From Flavobacterium sp. KJJ (GTDB lineage: Bacteria; Bacteroidota; Bacteroidia; Flavobacteriales; Flavobacteriaceae), in assembly GCF_000708595.2 (NCBI RefSeq), contig NZ_JARP01000001.1:310001-374000 (forward strand): a stretch of 64,000 nt of DNA, given 5' to 3'. The stretch's first letter is position 1, and each line of letters begins with the position of its first letter. The position numbers and the translations under genes are program-made. The notes beneath the pieces were generated by a model. The model was given only the letters and a program-made list of their open reading frames with translations, searched no databases and was not told the DNA's origin. Below are positions 7,798 to 14,460 of this stretch, piece by piece.

Positions 7798-7805
7798 TAT
7801 ATTTG
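7798..7805 (+). promoter_or_regulatory. -7 box of glnN
   Basis: TATATTTG, 47 bp upstream of the ATG at 7853. It lies inside the alternative upstream reading frame (start 7793), which argues against that start. Confidence 0.65.
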
Positions 7806-7852
7806 TGCCTCTTTTTTTAGTGAAAATTATTACGAATTTTAAACTTATATAC

Positions 7853-10042
7853 ATGTCAACATTACGTTTCCAAGCTTTAAAAGAAGCTTCTACAAGAAAG
7901 CCAGTACATTTTGAAGAAATGGATAGAAAATCTAACATTTTTGGTTCAAATGTGTTTAATGAAAAAGCAATGAAGCAGTTTTTAACTTCTGATGCTTTAA
8001 AAGGAGTTAGAGATGCGATTCAGCACGGAACTAAAATAGACAGAAAACTGGCAGATTATATTGCTATGGGAATGAAAGAGTGGGCGTTATCAAAAGGTGT
8101 TACACATTACACGCACTGGTTTCAGCCTCTTACAGGAACAACGGCAGAAAAACACGACGCTTTTTTCGAAACTTCATACGACGGAAGCGATCCTGTAGAA
8201 AAATTTGGCGGAGCACAATTAGTACAGCAAGAACCAGATGCATCGAGTTTTCCTAACGGAGGAATCAGAAATACTTTTGAAGCTCGCGGTTATACAGCCT
8301 GGGATCCAACTTCTCCCGCATTTATTTACGGAACAACTTTATGTATTCCAACAGTTTTTATTGCTTATACAGGCGAAGCTTTGGATAATAAAATTCCGTT
8401 GTTAAGAGCTTTATCTGCCATGGATGAAGCTGCTACAGAAGTTTGTAAATATTTCGATAAAAACGTAAAAAAAGTAACGGCAACTTTAGGCTGGGAACAA
8501 GAATATTTTTTGATTGATAAAGCTTTGGCCAATTCTCGTCCAGACTTAATGATGACCGGAAGAACTTTATTAGGACATACTTCTGCAAAAGGGCAACAGC
8601 TTGACGATCATTATTTTGGGTCTATTCCGACGCGTGCTTTAACGTACATGCGAGATTTAGAACAAGAATGTATGTTATTGGGAATTCCCGTAAAAACACG
8701 TCATAATGAAGTAGCGCCAAATCAGTTTGAGCTTGCTCCAATTTTCGAAGAAACAAATCTTGCCGTAGATCACAATTCTTTATTAATGGATGTAATGCAA
8801 AGAGTGGCAGAGCGACATGATTTTAAAGTATTATTTCATGAAAAACCCTTTAAAGGTGTAAATGGTTCAGGAAAACACAACAACTGGTCGCTGGCAACAG
8901 ATACTGGAGTTAACTTATTGAGTCCGAGCAAGACTCCAATGAGTAATTTACAGTTTTTGACCTTCTTTATTAATACAATAAAAGCAGTTAACGATTATGA
9001 AACTTTATTAAGAGCTTCTATCGCAACAGCAAGCAACGATCATAGATTAGGAGCAAATGAAGCACCGCCAGCTATTATTTCGGTATTTATTGGAGAACAG
9101 CTGACAAAAGTTTTAAGTGAATTAGAAAGCGTAACAACTGGAAAATTATCTCCAGAAGAAAAAACCGATTTAAAGTTGAATGTTGTAGGGAAGATTCCAG
9201 ACGTTCTTTTAGACAATACAGATAGAAACAGGACTTCGCCATTTGCCTTTACAGGAAATAAATTTGAATTTAGAGCTGTAGGTTCAAATGCAAACTGCTC
9301 GAATGCAATGACCACTCTTAATGCGATTGTAGCAAAACAATTAAAAGATTTTAAAATAGAAGTTGATAATTTAATCGACTCTAAAGACATGAAAAAAGAT
9401 GATGCGATCTTTAATGTTTTAAGAGAATATATTAAACAATCTAAAAAAATTCTTTTTGAAGGAGACGGTTATAGTGAAGCTTGGGAAAAAGAAGCAGCTA
9501 AAAGAGGTTTAAGCAATTTTAAAACAACGCCTGAGGCAATTAAGGCCAAAGTTTCGAAACAAGCTCTTGATTTATTTGATGAATTAGGAATTCTAAATCA
9601 TATCGAGGCGGAAGCGCGTTACGAAATTGAATTGGAAGAATACACTAAAAAAATTCAGATTGAAGGTCGAGTTTTAGGAGATATTTCTAGAAATCACGTT
9701 ATTCCGACTGCAATTCGTTACCAAAACACTTTAATCGAAAATGTAAAGGGATTAAAAGAGATTTTTGGAAAAGAGTTTGAAACGATTGCAAAAGAACAAA
9801 TTGTTTTGATTAAAGAAATTTCAGGCCACATTGAAGGAATCAATTCTAAAGTGTTGGCGATGACTAATGAAAGAAGAATTGCGAATCAATTGACTGATGC
9901 TCAAAAAATGGCCGAAGTGTATTGCAATAAAGTAAAACCGTATTTTGAAGATATTCGTAATCACTGCGATAAACTAGAATTATTAGTTGATGACGAAAGC
10001 TGGACATTGACTAAGTATAGAGAACTGTTGTTTACAAAGTAA
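7853..10042 (+). CDS. glnN: Glutamine synthetase type III
   Basis: A 729-residue GSIII, the large glutamine synthetase common in Bacteroidota and cyanobacteria. Start chosen at MSTLRFQALKEAS. The N-terminal GSIII-specific region (VHFEEMDRKSNIFGSNVFNE, THYTHWFQPLTG) precedes the catalytic domain (GWEQEYFLID, TRHNEVAPNQFELAP, HEKPFKGVNGSGKHNNWS, NDHRLGANEAPP, GNKFEFRAVGS). A C-terminal helical extension is also typical of the family. It is usually induced by nitrogen limitation in relatives; here it is divergent from GSII glnA and ends at its own terminator. Confidence 0.96.
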   Translation: MSTLRFQALKEASTRKPVHFEEMDRKSNIFGSNVFNEKAMKQFLTSDALKGVRDAIQHGTKIDRKLADYIAMGMKEWALSKGVTHYTHWFQPLTGTTAEKHDAFFETSYDGSDPVEKFGGAQLVQQEPDASSFPNGGIRNTFEARGYTAWDPTSPAFIYGTTLCIPTVFIAYTGEALDNKIPLLRALSAMDEAATEVCKYFDKNVKKVTATLGWEQEYFLIDKALANSRPDLMMTGRTLLGHTSAKGQQLDDHYFGSIPTRALTYMRDLEQECMLLGIPVKTRHNEVAPNQFELAPIFEETNLAVDHNSLLMDVMQRVAERHDFKVLFHEKPFKGVNGSGKHNNWSLATDTGVNLLSPSKTPMSNLQFLTFFINTIKAVNDYETLLRASIATASNDHRLGANEAPPAIISVFIGEQLTKVLSELESVTTGKLSPEEKTDLKLNVVGKIPDVLLDNTDRNRTSPFAFTGNKFEFRAVGSNANCSNAMTTLNAIVAKQLKDFKIEVDNLIDSKDMKKDDAIFNVLREYIKQSKKILFEGDGYSEAWEKEAAKRGLSNFKTTPEAIKAKVSKQALDLFDELGILNHIEAEARYEIELEEYTKKIQIEGRVLGDISRNHVIPTAIRYQNTLIENVKGLKEIFGKEFETIAKEQIVLIKEISGHIEGINSKVLAMTNERRIANQLTDAQKMAEVYCNKVKPYFEDIRNHCDKLELLVDDESWTLTKYRELLFTK

Positions 10043-10060
10043 ATATTAATTAACAATGTG

Positions 10061-10092
10061 AAAAACCCATCGATAACCGATGGGTTTTTTTA
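10061..10092 (+). terminator. Terminator of glnN
   Basis: CCCATCG (10066-10072) / CGATGGG (10078-10084) then seven T. Confidence 0.9.
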
Positions 10093-10204
10093 TAGTAATA
10101 CCAAAATTTTGCAAAATAAATAGTATTTTAATAGAACTGAAGCATTAAATGTAAAGAAATTGTAATAAGTAAGTAATTTCTTATTTATATTTTTAGCGCT
10201 TTTA

Positions 10205-10237
10205 GCAGTTCATCGAGATAGTTTTACAGTTCATCGA
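10205..10237 (+). promoter_or_regulatory. Direct repeat resembling LytTR/AlgR-type boxes
   Basis: Two copies of CAGTTCATCGA (within 10205-10216 and 10226-10237) are spaced exactly 21 bp start to start, two helical turns. The form ACAGTTCAT matches the published LytTR-domain recognition pattern of paired GTT-containing 9-mers. It lies about 40-75 bp upstream of the putative csgA -33 box, a normal activator position. The rest of the 392-bp gap 10043-10434 shows only the glnN terminator and csgA leader. Confidence 0.6.
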
Positions 10238-10278
10238 AAAGAGGTTAAGTTATTGAAAAATAGGTATTTCTACTTGAT

Positions 10279-10306
10279 TTGTTTTTCGATAAGTTTTCTA
10301 ATTTTG
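10279..10306 (+). promoter_or_regulatory. Putative csgA promoter
   Basis: TTG (10279-10281), 17 bp, TAATTTTG (10299-10306) matches TTG-N-TAnnTTTG. This leaves a leader of about 120 nt before csgA. Confidence 0.55.
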
Positions 10307-10434
10307 GTCATGAAGAAAGAAAATAAGCGTTCTGCTTTCCTTTTCAAATGACGATTTTGATGGCCTGATTTTCACCCCAAATCACACTGACCTACATAAT
10401 AAGTTGTATTAATAACCAATTAAATATATCTATT

Positions 10435-11283
10435 ATGAAAAAAGTAATTTTGAGCATCTCAGCGATGCTATTTGTCGGGGCTGCAGCAATTGCACAAGGA
10501 AACACTTCATCAGTAAATCAGGTAGGAAACTCTGATACTGGTATTGTAACTCAAAACGGAGGAACAAATGACGCTAAAATTGACCAATTAGGCAACACTA
10601 ACAAATCTGAAGTTTATCAAGGGGTTCAACCGGGAATTTACAACGCTAAAAACAACATGGCTGACGTAAAACAAAAAGGAAATGGTAATACTGCTTTTGC
10701 TTCTCAAAGTAATCATGATAACAAAGCGTATCAAACACAAACAGGAGATTCAAATAAAGCAACAATCTGGCAAGATCAAATTGCTCCTCCAGTAACAGCA
10801 TTAGGCGGATTTGATAAAGCAACTCAAGTACAAACCGGAAAAAACAACGAAGCTATTATTGACCAAGGTACTACTGGAAACGAAAAACCAACAGGGGCTC
10901 CTTTCAATGCGGCTCAATTAGCTGCAGTTAATGCTGTAAGTGTGCCATTTGCACCTCATAACACTAATGAAGCAACTCAAACTCAAAATGGGGATGGCAA
11001 CTATGCTTATGCTACTCAGGGTGGTGTTAAAAATAAATCTTGGCAAACACAAAAAGCTCCTGCTGGGACTGCTGTAGCAGATGGTAACAAATCATACCAC
11101 TATCAATATGGTGAAGAAAATAGCGCTACAACTTCACAAGATGGTACTAAATTAAAAGAAAGTACTTTACAAATTGGAAATAAAAATACTGCAACTGTAA
11201 CTCAAACTGGGGCTTCTCATAGCAGTGTTGCGTTTTCAAACGGAAATTTAAATACAATTACTGTTACTCAATCAGGTATGTAA
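10435..11283 (+). CDS. csgA: Curlin-type amyloid fibre subunit
   Basis: A 282-residue secreted protein: signal peptide to about residue 20 (AAAIAQG), then repeated curlin units of the Q-x-G-x-x-N-x-A-x-x-x-Q kind (VNQVGNSDTGIVTQ, KIDQLGNTNKSEVYQ, VKQKGNGNTAFASQ, YQTQTGDSNKATIWQ, TLQIGNKNTATVTQ). Repeats are interrupted by Pro/Ala-rich loops (for example APPVTALGG, KPTGAPFNAAQLAA), making it about twice the E. coli CsgA length. It is the likely major curli subunit, secreted through CsgG. A strong terminator separates it from the rest of the operon, giving it separate high expression. Confidence 0.9.
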   Translation: MKKVILSISAMLFVGAAAIAQGNTSSVNQVGNSDTGIVTQNGGTNDAKIDQLGNTNKSEVYQGVQPGIYNAKNNMADVKQKGNGNTAFASQSNHDNKAYQTQTGDSNKATIWQDQIAPPVTALGGFDKATQVQTGKNNEAIIDQGTTGNEKPTGAPFNAAQLAAVNAVSVPFAPHNTNEATQTQNGDGNYAYATQGGVKNKSWQTQKAPAGTAVADGNKSYHYQYGEENSATTSQDGTKLKESTLQIGNKNTATVTQTGASHSSVAFSNGNLNTITVTQSGM

Positions 11284-11291
11284 TTTGAAAA

Positions 11292-11336
11292 AATCTTAAA
11301 TGAGATAGTCATAGAACGTGACTATCTCATTTTTTA
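11292..11336 (+). terminator. Terminator between csgA and csgB
   Basis: A perfect 14-bp stem (11298-11311 with 11319-11332) with a 7-nt loop, ending in a T-run. It would stop most transcription after csgA, leaving downstream genes on read-through or on a weak promoter. Confidence 0.85.
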
Positions 11337-11353
11337 ATCTAAAATACATCAAG

Positions 11354-11875
11354 ATGAGAACTTTCATTATAAATAGTATAGTCTTTTTACTTTTTTCTTC
11401 TGTGTTTTATGCCCAGGAAAAAGATGATAATTCAGATTTTAAACCCTACAGTTCATCTGTTTTTAATTCGAAAGAAAAAGCACTTAGTGTAGTTTCTGCT
11501 ATGGATAAAAAAGCACAAAATGATTTGAATTCAAAAATTCAGGCAGGTATTCTGATACAGCAAATAGGGGATTTGAATAAAGTTATAGCAAATTTAAAAT
11601 CAAATGAATTAAAAGTTGCCATTGATCAAAATGGCGACCGTAATTTGCTGTTATTGGATAAAGATGCTAAATCCATTACACAAAACATTGTTCAGCAAGG
11701 AGATAATAATAAAATTTCAGATTTTACATTGTACACCAATTACAATATAAACATGGAAATGATACAAAAAGGAGACAATCAAAACATTCAAAGTATTGGG
11801 ACCAATTCACTTTCAAAAAACATGAAAATTACACAAACAGGAAATGGTGCTTCAATAATTCTTATTAACAAATAA
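11354..11875 (+). CDS. csgB: Curlin-like minor subunit / nucleator (CsgB-like)
   Basis: A 173-residue secreted protein, start at MRTFIINSIVF; the in-frame upstream start lies within the terminator. A signal peptide (to about residue 20, VFYAQ) is followed by a Lys/Ser-rich segment. Five degenerate curlin repeats follow (IQQIGDLNKVIANL, VAIDQNGDRNLLLL, IVQQGDNNKISDF, MIQKGDNQNIQSI, ITQTGNGASIILI). These are more hydrophobic and irregular than those of CsgA, as expected of a nucleator. Its place as second curlin gene before the csgE/F/G export genes supports CsgB, but CsgA/CsgB identity by sequence alone is not firm. Confidence 0.75.
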   Translation: MRTFIINSIVFLLFSSVFYAQEKDDNSDFKPYSSSVFNSKEKALSVVSAMDKKAQNDLNSKIQAGILIQQIGDLNKVIANLKSNELKVAIDQNGDRNLLLLDKDAKSITQNIVQQGDNNKISDFTLYTNYNINMEMIQKGDNQNIQSIGTNSLSKNMKITQTGNGASIILINK

Positions 11876-11883
11876 ATTAAAAC

Positions 11884-12285
11884 ATGCGTTTTTTATATCG
11901 ACATATTATTTTCGTATTTCTATTTTTTATGTTCATTGGCTATGGTCAGGTTCCTCAAGACAAAATAAAAGCCAAACTGGAAATTGAAAAAATTGAAGGC
12001 AATATAAAAATTACAGGTACTGCCGAGAATCTTACTGATGTCATCAGAGGTGCTGCCTACAAAATGTCTGTTATAAAAAATAATAATAAAAGTAATAATC
12101 AGTCTAATAATGACCAGGTGGGTGTTTTTACCCTACAGCCAAACGAAAAACAAAAATTATCTACTTCTCAGATTAATCTCTCTGCAGATGATGAGGTCAT
12201 CGTTTTATTATTGTTTTATGATGAAAATAAACAAATAATAGCAAAAGATCGTGTGGTTTTGGGTGAAGAAAAAAAAAAGATGTAA
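11884..12285 (+). CDS. CsgH-like domain, N-terminal half of a CsgH-CsgE protein
   Basis: A 133-codon frame with a signal peptide (to about residue 21, GYGQ) and one beta-sandwich domain (KLEIEKIEGNIKITGTAENL, YKMSVIK, SNNDQVGVFTLQPNEKQKLST, DEVIVLLLFYDE). It resembles CsgH-type curli inhibitors/chaperones that keep curlin soluble in the periplasm. The frame stops at 12283-12285 just after a run of ten A. The -1 frame continues directly into CsgE. Without a shift it makes a short CsgH alone; with it, a 242-residue fusion. The fusion is the architecture I remember for Flavobacteria CsgE, which makes one gene more likely than two. Confidence 0.75.
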   Translation: MRFLYRHIIFVFLFFMFIGYGQVPQDKIKAKLEIEKIEGNIKITGTAENLTDVIRGAAYKMSVIKNNNKSNNQSNNDQVGVFTLQPNEKQKLSTSQINLSADDEVIVLLLFYDENKQIIAKDRVVLGEEKKKM

Positions 12286-12319
12286 TTGTATTGCCTCTTG
12301 ACGGATTTATGTTAAGAGG
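12273..12319 (+). promoter_or_regulatory. Putative -1 frameshift site
   Basis: A_AAA_AAG (12273-12279) sits exactly in the CsgH reading register, the same heptamer as E. coli dnaX. The 0-frame stop (12283-12285) follows 3 bases after the heptamer. A stem-loop (12294-12303 with 12310-12319; two G-U pairs, 6-nt loop) begins 14 nt downstream. The ten-A run (12269-12278) would also permit polymerase slippage, or could be a sequencing or mutational indel. Confidence 0.55.
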
Positions 12320-12611
12320 AATTATTACGGACGATACTAAAACAAAAGTGGGAAAAGATTTTTACGACAGATATTATTACAAATACAATGATATTGGAAT
12401 CAACGCTGAAAAAATAGTTACAATAGGTGAAGAATATAGTTTTGCAAGAAACACCGCTATAACCATAAGTATCGACAATGAAGTTATTTATGAGTTTCTG
12501 GCCAGACCAGACGATGAATTTTTAGATGCAGTTGCAGAAGAATCTGTAAATGCCACCTTCACTTATTTGAAAGAGAAAGAAAAACAGCGCAAATATTTCA
12601 CTCAGTATTAA
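12291..12611 (+). CDS. csgE: CsgE-like curli export specificity factor (C-terminal half)
   Basis: The CsgE domain: 'GFMLRGIITDDTKTKVGKDFY' and '..AITISIDNEVIYEFLARPDDEF' match CsgE, the periplasmic cap that directs curlin to CsgG. The frame is open from 12267, and its only early starts are a TTG at 12291 and an ATG at 12309 inside the domain. There is no signal peptide, although CsgE must be periplasmic. It therefore most probably depends on a -1 shift from the preceding CsgH-like frame, which supplies the signal peptide. If read that way the product runs from 11884 to 12611. If no shift occurs in vivo, curli export would be impaired. Confidence 0.82.
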   Translation: MPLDGFMLRGIITDDTKTKVGKDFYDRYYYKYNDIGINAEKIVTIGEEYSFARNTAITISIDNEVIYEFLARPDDEFLDAVAEESVNATFTYLKEKEKQRKYFTQY

Positions 12612-12627
12612 TTTTATTATTAACGAC

Positions 12628-13032
12628 ATGAAATTTATAATCACCCTTGCAGTAATACTGCTTATTTCTCCGTTTTTAAATGCTCAGGCTTTAGTTTATA
12701 AACCTGTAAATCCAGCATTTGGTGGAGACACTTTTAATTATCAATGGCTTTTGAGCAGTGCCGAAGCTCAAAATAAGCAAAAGGATAAAACGGCTGAAAT
12801 AAAAACACAAACTGATTTGGAACGATTTAAAGCTAATTTAAATTCGCAATTACTAAGTCAGATTTCAAGTACACTCTACAAACAGCAATTTGGTACTGAT
12901 GGCATAAAAGAAGGTTCTTACACTTTCGGGAGCTATTCAGTGGATGTTTACCCATCTTCAGACGGGCTAACACTCAATATTTTAGATACCAATACCGGCG
13001 AACAGACTCAAGTAATTATCCCAAATCAATAA
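12628..13032 (+). CDS. csgF: Curli assembly protein CsgF
   Basis: A 134-residue exported protein with a signal peptide (to about residue 19, FLNAQA). The CsgF signature is clear just after it: 'KPVNPAFGGDTFNYQWLLSSA'; the N-terminal residues of mature CsgF bind inside the CsgG pore. The C-terminal part holds a short helix and a beta region (YTFGSYSVDVYPSSDGLTLN). CsgF couples CsgB nucleation to the export channel at the cell surface. It is followed after 1 base by csgG, so the two are translationally close. Confidence 0.92.
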   Translation: MKFIITLAVILLISPFLNAQALVYKPVNPAFGGDTFNYQWLLSSAEAQNKQKDKTAEIKTQTDLERFKANLNSQLLSQISSTLYKQQFGTDGIKEGSYTFGSYSVDVYPSSDGLTLNILDTNTGEQTQVIIPNQ

Positions 13033-13033
13033 C

Positions 13034-14395
13034 ATGAGATTACATCACTACTTATTAATTTTATTCGGATTTCTTTTTTCGGGTTGCGGTGCCTATTACA
13101 ATCAGCCAACCGGAGTTGAAAAAGCGATTTTAGGAGAAGGTACTCCGGCAACTTCATTATTAAAAGGTTTGCCAAAACCAAAAGAGCCAGTTGTGGTTGG
13201 TGTCTATAAATTTAGAGACCAAACAGGGCAATATAAACCACAGGAAAATGGAAGCAGTTTCAGTACAGCCGTAACTCAGGGTGCAACTTCTATATTGATA
13301 AAAGCGCTGGAAGATTCGAAATGGTTTGTACCAATTGAACGTGAAAATATTGGCAACTTGCTTCAGGAGCGAAATCTGATTCGGGCAACTCGTCAGGAAT
13401 ATGTAAAAAATGCTGATCCGAATGAACCGCAATTAACCCCATTGTTATATGCAGGTGTATTGTTAGAAGGCGGCATTGTTTCATATGATTCTAATATTAT
13501 TACCGGTGGTTTTGGCGCCCGATATTTTGGTGCCGGTGCGTCTGTAAAATACCGTCAGGATCGTGTGACCATTTATCTGAGAATGATTTCAACTTCAAAC
13601 GGAAAAATTTTGAAGTCGGTTTATATTTCTAAAACTATTTTATCTCAAGCTATTGATGAGAGTTTATTTCGATATGTAAATTTCAAAAGATTATTAGAAG
13701 TTGAAACTGGTTATACAACGAATGAACCTGTTCATATGGCTGTTACAGAAGCAATCGAAAAGGCTGTTGAATCATTGGTTTTAGAAGGTATAAAAGACAA
13801 TATCTGGGAAGCAGACGCACCCAAATGGCAAGTTGATAATTTAGTTAAGGCTTATGATGAAGAAAATAAAACTGCTGATGTCACTGGACTTTATGGAAGG
13901 GTTTTGGAGAATAGAAGAAGCCAATTTGCTATAGAAATTTCTGGCGGTACAACATTAATGGATGGTGATTACAAAGACCCGCTTTTAAGACCTTTCGGAC
14001 GCGGAGCATTAAAGTTCTTTATCACGCCTAGTTTTAATGTCAGTGCTTCGACAAATGTTGTTAATCTTGCCAATAAAAATTTACTCGATGTTGGCTATAT
14101 CACTTATGACCTTAATCTCGAATGGATTTTACTGCCTAAAGATCGATTTACGCCTTATCTCTATGGCGGTGGCGGTTATGCAATGAATAGAAAATTTGAA
14201 AACACATACGCTAAATTTCAGTACGGCGCGGGTTTAGAATATATGGCATCAGACCGAATCGGAATAAAATTATTTGCTGAACAAAATATCAATTTCAGTG
14301 ATAATGTTGATTACATAAGAGCTGGAACCCGAGATGATTATTATTACAAATTCGGATTAGGGCTTACCTATTATTTTGCAAAAAAGAAAAAATAG
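13034..14395 (+). CDS. csgG: Curli export channel CsgG, with C-terminal extension
   Basis: A 453-residue lipoprotein (LFSGCGAYY, Cys at about residue 18). Residues 20-265 are CsgG: VVGVYKFRDQTGQYKP, STAVTQGATSILIKALEDSKWFVPIERENI, LLYAGVLLEGGIVSYDSN, SVKYRQDRVTIYLRMIST. It forms the nonameric outer-membrane pore for curlin. About 170 extra residues follow, compared with E. coli CsgG. They have outer-membrane-barrel strand patterns (LYGGGGYAMNRKF, FGLGLTYYFAKKKK) and a final aromatic near the C-terminus, suggesting an appended barrel-like or OmpA-like domain. Such long CsgG forms are known in Bacteroidota. Confidence 0.93.
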   Translation: MRLHHYLLILFGFLFSGCGAYYNQPTGVEKAILGEGTPATSLLKGLPKPKEPVVVGVYKFRDQTGQYKPQENGSSFSTAVTQGATSILIKALEDSKWFVPIERENIGNLLQERNLIRATRQEYVKNADPNEPQLTPLLYAGVLLEGGIVSYDSNIITGGFGARYFGAGASVKYRQDRVTIYLRMISTSNGKILKSVYISKTILSQAIDESLFRYVNFKRLLEVETGYTTNEPVHMAVTEAIEKAVESLVLEGIKDNIWEADAPKWQVDNLVKAYDEENKTADVTGLYGRVLENRRSQFAIEISGGTTLMDGDYKDPLLRPFGRGALKFFITPSFNVSASTNVVNLANKNLLDVGYITYDLNLEWILLPKDRFTPYLYGGGGYAMNRKFENTYAKFQYGAGLEYMASDRIGIKLFAEQNINFSDNVDYIRAGTRDDYYYKFGLGLTYYFAKKKK

Positions 14396-14460
14396 TGTAA
14401 TTGAAAAACCAACATATTTAAAACACAACGACGAAGTTTAAAATTAAAAATAAATTAATA

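Noticed and set aside
9040..9390. Minus-strand open frame inside glnN
   Set aside because: Antisense to a well-conserved GSIII region; an antisense shadow of a real gene.
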